In this document: positions 43,942 to 51,865 of the stretch, one piece after another
How the letters are laid out: each line of letters opens with the position of its first letter
How positions within the stretch are numbered: position 1 is the first letter of the stretch
Assembly: GCA_030651895.1 (NCBI GenBank)
Contig: JAUSBR010000002.1
Location: forward strand, 85,815-149,814
Direction: 5' to 3'
Length of the DNA stretch: 64,000 nucleotides
DNA from: Sideroxyarcus sp.
GTDB taxonomy: Bacteria > Pseudomonadota > Gammaproteobacteria > Burkholderiales > Gallionellaceae
Translations under genes and position numbers: made by a program
The notes under the pieces: model-generated
What the model was told of the DNA's origin: nothing
Database searches by the model: none
The model's input: only the letters and a program-made list of their open reading frames with translations

Positions 43942-44211
43942 ATGACTCCCGAATCAGTCATGACCATAGGGCAGCAGGCACTGGAGATCACACTCATGGT
44001 GTCCGCTCCGCCGCTGCTCACCGCCCTCATCATCGGCCTGGTCGTCAGCATCTTCCAGGCGGCGACACAGATCAACGAGATGACACTGTCGTTTATCCCC
44101 AAGCTGATCGGCATGTTCATCGTGCTCATCATCTCCGGCCCGTGGATGATGAGCATCCTGCTGGACTACATGACACGGTTGTTCAGCAGTATTCCGTACA
44201 TGGTGGGTTAG
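43942..44211 (+). CDS. fliQ: Flagellar export gate protein FliQ
   Basis: 89 aa, two transmembrane helices. Motifs of the family: MTPESVMTIGQQALEITLMV and GLVVSIFQAATQINEMTLSF, which is the conserved helical hairpin lining the gate. It lies 7 bp after fliP and 4 bp before fliR. Confidence 0.97.
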   Translation: MTPESVMTIGQQALEITLMVSAPPLLTALIIGLVVSIFQAATQINEMTLSFIPKLIGMFIVLIISGPWMMSILLDYMTRLFSSIPYMVG

Positions 44212-44215
44212 CCAA

Positions 44216-45004
44216 GTGATCAGCTTCACCAGCGCTCAACTCACTGCCTGGTTCGCTGCCTTCATCTTTCCGCTCGCCCGCATTCTGGCGCTCATCGCCA
44301 GCGCCCCCATCCTCGGCAACCGGCAAGTTCCCGCGCGCATCAAGGTCGCGCTGGCATTTGCCATCACCGTGATCGTGGCGCCCACGCTGGACATCCCCCC
44401 CGATCTCGATCCCGCTTCCGCGCAGGGGCTGCTCGTGCTGGTGCAACAGATCGTTGCCGGGTTGGTCATGGGATTCGCCATCCGCCTCGTATTCACCGCG
44501 GTAGAGATGACCGGCGACCTGGCCGGCATGCAGATGGGTCTGGGTTTCGCCACCTTCTACGATCCGCAGAACGCTTCCTATCTGCCCGTGCTGGCACAGT
44601 TCCTCGGCATCATCGCCGCGCTCACCTTTCTCGCCATGGACGGGCATCTGTACATGCTCGCCGCACTGGCGGACAGCTTCCACTCCTTCCCCATCAGCGC
44701 GACCCCGCCCTCTGCCGGCGCGTTCCGCACCCTGGTGGAATGGGGCGGTGCCATGTTCAGCCATGCGGTACAACTCGCGCTGCCGCTGATCGGCGCATTG
44801 CTGATCACCAACCTGGCGCTCGGCATCCTCACCCGCAGCGCGCCGCAACTCAACATCTTCGCGGTCGGCTTCCCCATCACGCTGGCGGTCGGCTTCATCA
44901 CGCTGATGCTGATGCTGCCCTTCCTCGCCCCGCTGCTCGGTGTCTTCGTAAGGGAAGGACTCGACGTCATCTCGCGCGTGATGCTGCAGGCAGGCACACA
45001 CTAG
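44216..45004 (+). CDS. fliR: Flagellar export gate protein FliR
   Basis: 262 aa with about six hydrophobic segments. The start is a GTG (VISFTSAQLTAWFAAFIFPL). Conserved blocks are ALIASAPILGNRQVPARIKV, MQMGLGFATFYDPQN and LPLIGALLITNLALGILTRS. Last gene of the fliF-R run; flhB, flhA and the hook genes are not in this window. Confidence 0.97.
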   Translation: MISFTSAQLTAWFAAFIFPLARILALIASAPILGNRQVPARIKVALAFAITVIVAPTLDIPPDLDPASAQGLLVLVQQIVAGLVMGFAIRLVFTAVEMTGDLAGMQMGLGFATFYDPQNASYLPVLAQFLGIIAALTFLAMDGHLYMLAALADSFHSFPISATPPSAGAFRTLVEWGGAMFSHAVQLALPLIGALLITNLALGILTRSAPQLNIFAVGFPITLAVGFITLMLMLPFLAPLLGVFVREGLDVISRVMLQAGTH

Positions 45005-45036
45005 CCCTTCCCGCTTGCGCCGCCTCTCCGGCAAAT

Positions 45037-45053
45037 CTTAAGTAATATTTAAG
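45037..45053 (+). promoter_or_regulatory. QseB/PmrA-like direct-repeat box
   Basis: CTTAAG-TAATA-TTTAAG: two half-sites at an 11-bp period, matching the CTTAA-N6-CTTAA pattern described for QseB and close to the PmrA box. It lies 52 bp before the FAD/2Fe-2S reductase gene, a suitable place for activation. A four-unit array of the same type lies at 50888-50926. Confidence 0.7.
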
Positions 45054-45104
45054 ACAACGCGCGCATACTCCCGGCATCTGGTAGTAACCCAAGGGCCGCG
45101 GAAT

Positions 45105-46373
45105 ATGACCTCACTTTCATTACTGCTCTGGATCGTGTCGGGGATCGTGCTGCAACTGGCGATCTACTTCGGTATCGGCTTCTGGCGCCATTGGCAGGGC
45201 TATCAGGCGCTGCGTGAAAGCGCAACAGAATCGGGTCTGACCGTTTCGCCGGTGGCAGCGAGTGCCATGCCGGAAGAAGCGCCGCTGTCGGCATGGTCTG
45301 GCTACCGCACTTTCAGCGTCGAGCGCAAAATCATCGAAGATGCCGCCCAATCCGTGTGCTCGTTCTATCTCGTGCCGGAAGATGCACAACCGCTGCCATC
45401 CTTCCTGCCCGGCCAGTTCCTGACCTTCCGCCTCGATGTACCCGGCACTGCAGCGACCGAACAGATCGTCCGCTGCTATTCGCTGTCGGATGCGCCGCGC
45501 GCGGACGGCTACCGCATCTCGGTCAAACGCGCCGTGCCGCCCAGGGACTGCGAGGTGCCGCCGGGTCGTTCATCCAACCATCTGCACGACCACATTGCCG
45601 TCGGCAACCGCCTGCAGGTGCGCGCGCCCTCGGGACATTTCCATATCGACCGCAGCGATGCGCCGGTGGTGCTGATCGGCGGGGGTATCGGCATCACGCC
45701 GATGCTCTCGATGCTGAACTGGTGCCTCGCCGAGCAACCCGGACGCGAGGTCTGGTTGTTCTACGGTGTGCGCAACAGTCGAGAGCAGGTGATGAAGGCC
45801 CAGCTCGAAACGTTGGCGGTCGAACACCCGAACTTCCATTTGTGGCTATGCTTCAGCGACCCGCTGCCGGAAGATCGGGCTGGACATGACTTCCAGCACC
45901 AAGGCCGCGTCGACGTCAGCCTGTTGCGCACGCAATTGCCGCTCAGGCCCTATCACTTCTATATCTGCGGGCCGACGCCGATGATGGATAGTCTCGTCAC
46001 GGCGCTGGAGGATTGGGGCGTGCCGGAAGCGCGCATCCATTTCGAGGCCTTCGGCCCCGCTTCGATCAAGCGTCGGTTGGGGGCTGTTCCCACGACGGCA
46101 GATCAGGTAACGCGGAACGATATCGTCGTCACCTTCGCTAAATCAGGCAAGCAGTTGGCGTGGCAGCCCGCGTCCGGCAGCTTGCTCGAATTCGCCGAAG
46201 CCAATGGCATTGCCGTCTACTCGGGTTGCCGGGCCGGCGGCTGTGGCAGTTGCCAGACGACGATCCAGTCAGGCGAAGTCGCCTATCGCAATCCGCCGGA
46301 TTACGACCCGGAGCCGGGGAGTTGCCTGCTCTGTGTCTGTTCGCCAAAAACCAGCGTGACTCTGGAGGCATAG
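45105..46373 (+). CDS. Membrane-anchored FAD/NAD(P)H reductase with 2Fe-2S domain
   Basis: 422 aa. One N-terminal transmembrane helix (LSLLLWIVSGIVLQLAIYFG) holds a flavodoxin-reductase-like module: FAD site RCYSLSDAP (about residue 125), NAD(P) site GGGIGITPMLSMLNW (about 192) and a C-terminal ISGPTPM-like CGPTPMMDSL. The last 85 residues are a plant-type ferredoxin with C-x4-C-x2-C (SGCRAGGCGSCQTT) and a fourth Cys near LLC. Predicted to take electrons from NAD(P)H to the adjacent membrane cytochrome, or the reverse. First gene of a three-gene set. Confidence 0.88.
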   Translation: MTSLSLLLWIVSGIVLQLAIYFGIGFWRHWQGYQALRESATESGLTVSPVAASAMPEEAPLSAWSGYRTFSVERKIIEDAAQSVCSFYLVPEDAQPLPSFLPGQFLTFRLDVPGTAATEQIVRCYSLSDAPRADGYRISVKRAVPPRDCEVPPGRSSNHLHDHIAVGNRLQVRAPSGHFHIDRSDAPVVLIGGGIGITPMLSMLNWCLAEQPGREVWLFYGVRNSREQVMKAQLETLAVEHPNFHLWLCFSDPLPEDRAGHDFQHQGRVDVSLLRTQLPLRPYHFYICGPTPMMDSLVTALEDWGVPEARIHFEAFGPASIKRRLGAVPTTADQVTRNDIVVTFAKSGKQLAWQPASGSLLEFAEANGIAVYSGCRAGGCGSCQTTIQSGEVAYRNPPDYDPEPGSCLLCVCSPKTSVTLEA

Positions 46374-46952
46374 ATGACATCTTCGCTCTGGCGCCGGCAT
46401 GTGTTGCCCTTCACCCTGCTGCTCGGCCTGCTGGCGGCGGCTACGCTGGCCGGCGATTACCTGCTGCATCGCCTGAATCTGGTCTGGGTCGGCCGCTACC
46501 TCGGCATTCCCGGCACGCTCCTGATCATCGGTTCGCTGGTCTATTCGCTGAGGAAGCGCAAACTCATCACGGCGGGCAATCCAAAAACCCTGCTGACTCT
46601 GCATGAGATCGGCACTTGGCTGGGTTCGCTGATGGTGCTGATTCATGCCGGCATCCACTTCAACGCCATCCTGCCCTGGCTGGCGACGGTGGCCATGGGC
46701 GTAAATGTTATCAGCGGCATGGTCGGCAAGCTGCTCCTCGGTCGTTCGCGCGAGCACGTGCTGGGACAGCGCGACCATTACCAGTTGCGTGGTTTGTCGA
46801 AAGTCGAGGTGGAGCGCGCGGTGTTCTGGGATGCGGTGACGCTCGACGCCATGAACCAATGGCGCAAGGTGCACATTCCGATCTTCATCGTCTTCGCCGT
46901 GCTGTCGCTGGGTCACATCATCAGCATCTTCCTGTTCTGGGGCTGGGCATGA
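46374..46952 (+). CDS. Four-helix membrane protein, probable cytochrome b
   Basis: 192 aa with four hydrophobic helices. Histidines in membrane helices (TLHEIGTWLGSLMVLIHAGI, and VHIPIFIVFAVLSLGHIISI) are spaced like haem ligands of b561 or ferric-reductase-type proteins, so one or two b haems are predicted. No named family recognised. It starts directly after the reductase stop and overlaps the octahaem cytochrome gene by 4 nt (ATGA), so it likely carries electrons across the membrane between these partners. Confidence 0.75.
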   Translation: MTSSLWRRHVLPFTLLLGLLAAATLAGDYLLHRLNLVWVGRYLGIPGTLLIIGSLVYSLRKRKLITAGNPKTLLTLHEIGTWLGSLMVLIHAGIHFNAILPWLATVAMGVNVISGMVGKLLLGRSREHVLGQRDHYQLRGLSKVEVERAVFWDAVTLDAMNQWRKVHIPIFIVFAVLSLGHIISIFLFWGWA

Positions 46953-47719
46953 ACCGCACCGTCAAGTTCGTGCTGGCCGTCAATCTGCTCGTGCTGGCAG
47001 TGCTGGCCTTCGTCTATCCCCATCTGATGGTCGGGCCGGGCAAGCTGATTCCCGGACACAGCGAACTCGAGGCGGATTGCTTCGCCTGCCATACCGCCTT
47101 CACGGGCGTCGCTTCCGACCGCTGCATCGGTTGTCACAAGCCGGAGGACATCGGTCGTCTCACCACGCTGGGCCTGCCCATCGAAAAGCCGCTGACCTCG
47201 ACGCCCTTTCACCAGAAGCTGACCCGCCAGGACTGCGTGGCCTGCCACAGCGACCATGCTGGGGTGAAACGCTTCCGTCCGACGGGGCATTTCAATCATC
47301 GCCTGCTGGAAAAGGCAACGCGCGACGAATGCCAAAGCTGCCACAAGTCGCCCAAGGACGCCTTGCATCAGCAAATTACCGGCAATTGCAGCCAGTGCCA
47401 CAGCCAGGACAAGTGGACGCCGGCGACCTTCGACCACGCCAAATATTTCGAGCTTGATCGCGACCACAATGTCCGCTGCGTGACCTGCCATGTGCGCAAC
47501 GACTACAGCCGCTATACCTGCTACGGCTGCCACGAGCACACGCCGGACAACATCCGTCGCAAGCATATCAAGGAAGGCATCCGCGATTACGACAACTGCG
47601 TCGAATGCCACCGCAATGCCGACGAGCACGATATTCGCGGCCCTTATGGACGAAATGAGGGCACAGGTGAAAGGAAGCGTGAAGGCAAGCGCGACGGCAA
47701 GAAACATGACGACGATTGA
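46949..47719 (+). CDS. Octahaem c-type cytochrome
   Basis: 256 aa with an N-terminal signal or anchor helix (VKFVLAVNLLVLAVLAFVYP) and eight CxxCH motifs: CFACH, CIGCH, CVACH, CQSCH, CSQCH, CVTCH, CYGCH and CVECH. At least ten further His residues could give bis-His coordination. The C-terminus is a short Lys/Glu/Asp-rich tail. It is predicted to be a periplasmic multihaem electron carrier receiving electrons from the membrane cytochrome encoded just upstream. It is unlike the small cytochrome c7 and NapC/NrfH families in motif number and context. Confidence 0.9.
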   Translation: MNRTVKFVLAVNLLVLAVLAFVYPHLMVGPGKLIPGHSELEADCFACHTAFTGVASDRCIGCHKPEDIGRLTTLGLPIEKPLTSTPFHQKLTRQDCVACHSDHAGVKRFRPTGHFNHRLLEKATRDECQSCHKSPKDALHQQITGNCSQCHSQDKWTPATFDHAKYFELDRDHNVRCVTCHVRNDYSRYTCYGCHEHTPDNIRRKHIKEGIRDYDNCVECHRNADEHDIRGPYGRNEGTGERKREGKRDGKKHDDD

Positions 47720-47779
47720 CCGTGGAATTGCGCGCTCTACCTTTGTTTCGACGCACCCGCTGACAGAAAGCCCGTCGAC

Positions 47780-48685
47780 ATGTTGTCCCCCGCGCTGAAG
47801 CGTTACGCCTGGCTGTCCATCGCGGCAGCGCTTGCGACCATTATCCTGAAGGGGCTGGCGTGGTGGCTGACCGGGTCGGTCGGCTTGCTGTCCGACGCGA
47901 TCGAATCGTTTGTCAATCTTGCCGGTGCGCTGATGGCGCTCTGGATGCTGACGCTGGCGACGACGCCAGCGGACGACAGGCATGCCCACGGCCACGGCAA
48001 GGCAGAGTATTTTTCCAGTGCCTTCGAGGGCTTCCTGATCGTGCTGGCGGCCTTCAGCATCGGCTATACCGCCATCGACCGCCTGATGAATCCTCAACCG
48101 CTCGAAGCGGTGGGGATCGGTTTGCTGATTTCCGTGGTGGCTTCGGTCATCAATTTCGCCACGGCCCGTATCCTGATGGCGGTGGGACGCCAGCACAACT
48201 CGATCACCCTGGAAGCCGACGCCCATCACCTGATGACCGACGTGTGGACGTCGGCAGGTGTCATTGCCGGTGTTGGTCTGGTCTGGCTGACCGGCTGGCT
48301 GTGGCTCGACCCGGTGATTGCCCTGCTGGTGGCGGCGAACATCATCTGGACGGGCTGGCAACTGATGCAACGCTCGGCGGCGGGGCTGATGGATGTTTCC
48401 CTGCCGGCGGAGTCGATCGAGCGGATCGAGGCGGTACTGGCGAAATATCGTGCGCAGGGCCTCGACTTCCATGCCTTGCGTACCCGTCAGGCAGGCAGCC
48501 GGGCCTTCGTGAGCCTGCATGTGCTGGTACCGGGACAATGGACGGTGCAACGGGGGCATGACTGGTGCGAACGCATCGAAGCGGATATTTACACAGCGCA
48601 ACCGCATGTGCATGTCACGACGCATCTCGAACCCATTGAAGACCCGGTGTCCATGGTCGACCAGGGGCTCGACCGCCCGCAATGA
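47780..48685 (+). CDS. Cation diffusion facilitator (CDF) metal exporter
   Basis: 301 aa, FieF-type. Six transmembrane helices; metal-site motifs are [14 protein letters not shown] in helix 2 and [16 protein letters not shown] (HxxxD) in helix 5, and a His-rich loop [13 protein letters not shown]. The cytoplasmic C-terminal domain ends [10 protein letters not shown]. Substrates of such proteins are Zn, Fe, Cd or Mn; the sequence does not fix which. It starts 60 bp after the octahaem gene, perhaps in the same transcript. Confidence 0.92.
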   Translation: MLSPALKRYAWLSIAAALATIILKGLAWWLTGSVGLLSDAIESFVNLAGALMALWMLTLATTPADDRHAHGHGKAEYFSSAFEGFLIVLAAFSIGYTAIDRLMNPQPLEAVGIGLLISVVASVINFATARILMAVGRQHNSITLEADAHHLMTDVWTSAGVIAGVGLVWLTGWLWLDPVIALLVAANIIWTGWQLMQRSAAGLMDVSLPAESIERIEAVLAKYRAQGLDFHALRTRQAGSRAFVSLHVLVPGQWTVQRGHDWCERIEADIYTAQPHVHVTTHLEPIEDPVSMVDQGLDRPQ

Positions 48686-48706
48686 ACCTAATCTGACCTG
48701 AGCCCG

Positions 48707-48732
48707 AAAGTCGCCCCTGGCGGGACGGCGCT
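48707..48732. repeat. Dispersed repeat copy 1 (divergent)
   Basis: AAAGTCGCCCCTGGCGGGAC followed by GGCGCT. It is a variant of the motif also at 54228-54254, 60167-60180 and 61590-61613. It lies between the CDF stop and the convergent operon end. Confidence 0.6.
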
Positions 48733-48759
48733 CGGGGAATGTGTGGGATGCCGTCCGGT

Positions 48760-49236
48760 TCAGTGGGTGATCGGCTGAAAGCCGGGGTCGTCGAAATACT
48801 TGCCGTAATTGTCCAGCGCGCCGAGCACCTTGATCGCACCATCCCTGGGCTTGGCCCGCTTCGCCTTGCCGGCCATCTGCTCCGCGCCGGCCAGCAGATC
48901 GGCGACGATGATGTGCAGCTGGGCGTCGGCCTTGGGTTCCAGCTTGCAGTTGGCGATGATGACACTCACAGCGCCTTCCACCTGATGTGCCAGACCGCCG
49001 TAACCGCTGGCCGGAAACCGGTTTTTGTGAATGGCATCGAGGTTTTTCGCCAGCGACTGGCGAAGGTCGCCGATGGCCTTGCGCAGCGTTGCGTCGGTTT
49101 CCCATTTCTTGCCGGCATTGAGTTGCAGGGTGGCGGTGGCGTCGCCATGGTCATGCGCCGCCTTGTTGGCGGCCAGGGCAGGTCCGGCGGCGGCCAGGGA
49201 AATCACGGTCAGGGCAGTCAGGATGTTGCGTTTCAT
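48760..49236 (-). CDS. Periplasmic protein of unknown function in sigma-factor operon
   Basis: 158 aa with a signal peptide (NILTALTVISLAAAGPALAA). The mature part is helical: LQLNAGKKWETDATLRKAIG, then DLRQSL, and a His/Lys-containing ALDNYGKYFDDPG near the end. It has one Cys and no CxxCH, so it is not a cytochrome c. No family name is certain; a four-helix bundle is likely. It is the last gene of the sigma/anti-sigma/sensor operon and may respond to or bind metal. Start at 49236 fits the signal peptide; the open frame upstream is non-conserved. Confidence 0.75.
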   Translation of the reverse strand: MKRNILTALTVISLAAAGPALAANKAAHDHGDATATLQLNAGKKWETDATLRKAIGDLRQSLAKNLDAIHKNRFPASGYGGLAHQVEGAVSVIIANCKLEPKADAQLHIIVADLLAGAEQMAGKAKRAKPRDGAIKVLGALDNYGKYFDDPGFQPITH

Positions 49237-49332
49237 GTGCGTTGTTCTCCATGCGGGTTGTCGATGGAAGCCGGCGTTTGCCGGCCTCCCCTGCTTCAAC
49301 GAACTGCCGATGGAAATGTTCCAGTGCGGCGC

Positions 49333-49776
49333 TTAGTCGCGATGTAGCCGCTCTATCGTCGACGGCCCGGCGGGCTGGTCGAGCAGTAGTTGCGCGAGCC
49401 GTACGCGCTGCTCGGGATTCAGCAATTCCCGCTCTAGCAACAACTGCTGGATCACCCGCTTCTGTTGCTCGTCCTGCAGGTGCGCGATGGCGGCGCGCTC
49501 GGCATCGATCAGCGCCGGGTCGGGAGTGTCTGCAAAAATCGCGTGGATCATTCGGTCGCGATGGCCGTGGATCGCCGCCGCGCTGGCGCCGAGCTGCACA
49601 AGGAAGGTTGCTTCCGACGCGTGCCACTGACGCACTTGTTCCCCGGTCAGTTGCAGATAGCGTGGCAGGCCAGGAAAGCTTTCGGTGCCCAGTGTGCGAT
49701 AGGCGACGGCGCCGAGCACGCCGATGTTGATGAGCAGCGAAACGGCCAGCATGGCACGCAGTAAAGTGGGTTTCAT
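49333..49776 (-). CDS. Periplasmic heavy-metal sensor (CnrX/Spy-like)
   Basis: 147 aa. One N-terminal anchor (LLRAMLAVSLLINIGVLGAV) and a helical periplasmic domain with the family pattern: LQLTGEQVRQWHASEATFLV, a His/Asp-rich AAIHGHRDRMIHAIF, and LLLERELLNPEQRVRLAQLL. This Metal_resist/CnrX-type fold senses metals and controls ECF sigma release by the anti-sigma factor. It overlaps the anti-sigma gene by 4 nt. The three-gene logic parallels cnrYXH. Confidence 0.82.
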   Translation of the reverse strand: MKPTLLRAMLAVSLLINIGVLGAVAYRTLGTESFPGLPRYLQLTGEQVRQWHASEATFLVQLGASAAAIHGHRDRMIHAIFADTPDPALIDAERAAIAHLQDEQQKRVIQQLLLERELLNPEQRVRLAQLLLDQPAGPSTIERLHRD

Positions 49777-50231
49777 TTTCTTGCTCCCTTGCTATAGCAG
49801 GATTCCGGGCCGAGGCACAGGCCGCCTGGCGGCAGGGTGTCGAATACGCTCATCGCCGTCACGCGCGGCATGGCCGCTGCGCCGCCGAACAGTGCCGAAC
49901 CCATGCCAAAGCCGATGGTGAGGGAGATGGCGATGGAGGCCGCCGCGCCGATGGATACCGGCAGCAGCCCCCACCAGCCCGCGGCACCTTGCTTGTCATG
50001 TGGTCGCGGGGCGGCGGCGAGCCGCCCTTCGATTACCCCGGCCAGATCGAACCCCAGGTTTTCTTCCGGTAGCCTGCCGAAGTCCGCCGTCAGGGCCTGC
50101 AACGCGGCCAGACGGGACGCGCACTGCGGGCATGCGGCGAGGTGGGCGGCCACCCGATGGCGCTCGGCGATGCCAAGTTCCCCATCGAGATAGATGGACA
50201 GAGCAATCATGTCAGGTTCGTGTTCGGTCAT
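49773..50231 (-). CDS. Anti-sigma factor with zinc-finger (zf-HC2) domain
   Basis: 152 aa. The cytoplasmic N-terminus has the HxxxCxxC motif (HLAACPQC) of zinc-binding anti-sigma domains; one transmembrane helix follows (VSIGAAASIAISLTIGFGMG, about residues 87-107), then a short periplasmic tail with two Cys (LCLGPESCYSK). The start at 50231 lies one base after the sigma factor stop. It should hold the ECF sigma factor inactive until the periplasmic sensor signals. Confidence 0.9.
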   Translation of the reverse strand: MTEHEPDMIALSIYLDGELGIAERHRVAAHLAACPQCASRLAALQALTADFGRLPEENLGFDLAGVIEGRLAAAPRPHDKQGAAGWWGLLPVSIGAAASIAISLTIGFGMGSALFGGAAAMPRVTAMSVFDTLPPGGLCLGPESCYSKGARK

Positions 50232-50232
50232 T

Positions 50233-50814
50233 TCATTTCTCCCCGGCGTGGTGCCGATAGTGGGCAAGGACGGCGACGCGCGCGCGGGCCAGGCGCGATT
50301 TCACGGTACCCTCGTTGATATCCAGCGTCGCCGCGATCTCGGTGTAGCTCATCCCTTCCAGTTCGCGCAGCAGCAGGATTTCGCGCTGTTCGACGGGTAG
50401 TTCGCGCAAGGCGCGTTCCAGCAGCGCAATGCGTTGCCGCCCCGCCAGTTGTTCCTCGGGGAGCGGCGCCCCATCACGCGGGTCGCAGGCTCCCCCCTCC
50501 GGCAGGCAGGCGTCGAGCGGCACAAACTCGACGCACTGACGACGGCGCAAGACATCGAGCGTGGCATTGCGCGCGATCTGGAACAGCCAGGTGCCGAAAC
50601 GCGCGTCCGGCCGCCAGCCGGGCAAGGCCAGAAATGCCTTGATGAAGGTCTCCTGCGTCAGATCCATGGCTTCGTCGCGGGCGCCGTTCATGCGCAGGAT
50701 GAAACGAAACACGCGGTCCTGGTAACGGCGGACCAGCAGGGTGAATGCCTGCCGGTCGCCGGCCTGGGCCCGGACAGCAAGTTCGTTTTCCTCATCGTCC
50801 ATCCTTCGGGTCAT
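50233..50814 (-). CDS. ECF-family RNA polymerase sigma factor
   Basis: 193 aa with regions 2 (FTLLVRRYQDRVFRFILRMN, then DLTQETFIKAF) and 4 (LPVEQREILLLRELEGMSYT, EIAATLDINEGTVKSRLARA). No region 1.1 or 3. It is the first gene of a four-gene operon with its anti-sigma factor and a metal-sensor-like protein. The upstream DNA has an ECF-type promoter, so autoregulation is likely. Start chosen at 50814 (MTRRMDDEEN); 50802 is an alternative. Confidence 0.93.
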   Translation of the reverse strand: MTRRMDDEENELAVRAQAGDRQAFTLLVRRYQDRVFRFILRMNGARDEAMDLTQETFIKAFLALPGWRPDARFGTWLFQIARNATLDVLRRRQCVEFVPLDACLPEGGACDPRDGAPLPEEQLAGRQRIALLERALRELPVEQREILLLRELEGMSYTEIAATLDINEGTVKSRLARARVAVLAHYRHHAGEK

Positions 50815-50859
50815 CCGTTCCGCCTGGTTTCGACCGACGCAGCCATTGTGCCTTTTCTT

Positions 50860-50886
50860 GAAACGAACCACGGCTGGAAAAGTTCC
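50860..50886 (-). promoter_or_regulatory. Candidate ECF-type promoter of the sigma operon
   Basis: On the minus strand GGAACTT (50886-50880), a 15-nt spacer, then GTTTC (50864-50860). The -35 fits the GGAAC core common to ECF sigma promoters. It precedes the sigma gene by about 45 bp and adjoins the repeat array at 50888-50926, so the divergent operons may influence each other. Confidence 0.55.
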
Positions 50887-50887
50887 C

Positions 50888-50926
50888 CTTAAGCCTGGCA
50901 TAAGGAAGTGCTAAGCCGGGCTTAAG
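50888..50926 (+). promoter_or_regulatory. Four-unit QseB/PmrA-like operator array
   Basis: Hexamers CTTAAG (50888), CATAAG (50899), GCTAAG (50910) and CTTAAG (50921) repeat with an exact 11-bp period, i.e. the CTTAA-N6-CTTAA half-site pattern bound by QseB-type regulators. It lies 52 bp before the SHP-like cytochrome gene, the same distance as the two-unit box before the reductase at 45105. The QseBC-like genes are at the end of the operon it precedes. Confidence 0.8.
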
Positions 50927-50978
50927 CCGGGGCCGCCACACTGCGGGCCATGTTCAACACGCCAGAAGGAGACTGATC

Positions 50979-51383
50979 ATGAAAAGCGCCATCGTCATCC
51001 TGGCAGGCCTGTGCGCTGCAACCGTACAGGCCGCCACACCCGCCGATCTGTTGACCGGCTATCACACCGCAGCCGCGCAACAGACCGCCGGCTTCCAGCC
51101 TTCCGCCCAGCGCGGCGCGGCATTTCACACCCGCAACTTCGGTGTTTCAGCGAAGCTAGCCTCATGCGCGAGTTGTCACACCGACAATCCGGCGCAGGCC
51201 GGACGCCATGTCGTCACCGACAAGCCGATCAAACCGCTGGCGCCCGCCGCGAATGCGGAACGCTTAACCGACCCCGCCAAGGTGGAAAAGTGGTTCAAAC
51301 GCAACTGCACCGAAGTCGTCGGCCGCGAATGTTCCGCCGCCGAAAAGGCCGATTACATCGCTTACGTTACTGGAGGACGCTGA
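50979..51383 (+). CDS. SHP-like monohaem cytochrome c (DUF1924 family)
   Basis: 134 aa with a signal peptide (SAIVILAGLCAATVQAAT) and one CxxCH (CASCH). The C-terminal part, PLAPAANAERLTDPAKVEKW, then FKRNC...GREC, matches sphaeroides haem protein (SHP)/DUF1924, a cytochrome with an Asn-liganded, oxygen-binding haem and a disulfide. Next genes encode DHC and cytochrome b561, the known redox partners. Its physiological role in other bacteria is unresolved. Confidence 0.88.
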   Translation: MKSAIVILAGLCAATVQAATPADLLTGYHTAAAQQTAGFQPSAQRGAAFHTRNFGVSAKLASCASCHTDNPAQAGRHVVTDKPIKPLAPAANAERLTDPAKVEKWFKRNCTEVVGRECSAAEKADYIAYVTGGR

Positions 51384-51384
51384 C

Positions 51385-51864
51385 ATGAAAAGAGTCCTGT
51401 TGTTCGTTGCATTGCTCCCCTTGGCCGCCTACGCCGACGACCTGCGCCCGCTGCACGCTGCGCCGCCGGCCTTCCAGGCCGAATGCGGGAGCTGCCATGT
51501 CGCCTTCCCGCCGCAGCTGATGATCGCGGACGACTGGCGGCGCGTGATGAGTTCGCTCGACAAGCACTACGGCGACAATGCCGGCCTCGACGAGAAAACG
51601 CGTCAGACCCTCGAGGACTTTCACGTCCGCCATGCGGGCGGCAGAAAAGTCGGCGCTGGCAGGACGGCACAGGCCGGCGAGCCGCCACGGCTGACGCAGA
51701 CGGACTGGTTCCAGCGCGAGCATCGCAAAGTGTCGCGCACCGACTGGACCCATGAAAAGGTCAAGACGCCGGCCAATTGCGCGGCCTGCCACACGAAGGC
51801 GGCGGAGGGCAGCTATCGCGAGCGCGAAATCGTCATGCCCGATGGCCGACGCTGGAAGGACTGA
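51385..51864 (+). CDS. Diheme cytochrome c (DHC)
   Basis: 159 aa with a signal peptide (RVLLFVALLPLAAYAD) and two CxxCH sites, CGSCH near residue 37 and CAACH near residue 137. The FPPQLMIADDWRRVMSSLDK and DWFQREHRKVSRTDW motifs are typical of DHC, the electron donor of SHP. Starts 1 bp after the SHP gene. Confidence 0.9.
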   Translation: MKRVLLFVALLPLAAYADDLRPLHAAPPAFQAECGSCHVAFPPQLMIADDWRRVMSSLDKHYGDNAGLDEKTRQTLEDFHVRHAGGRKVGAGRTAQAGEPPRLTQTDWFQREHRKVSRTDWTHEKVKTPANCAACHTKAAEGSYREREIVMPDGRRWKD

Positions 51865-51865
51865 A

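Noticed and set aside
46913..49105. 730-codon minus-strand open frame across the octahaem cytochrome and CDF genes
   Set aside because: Antisense shadow of well-supported genes; composition is Arg/His/Gln-rich without a recognisable fold.
48760..49236. Cytochrome c prime
   Set aside because: The helical secreted protein has no CxxCH haem motif.
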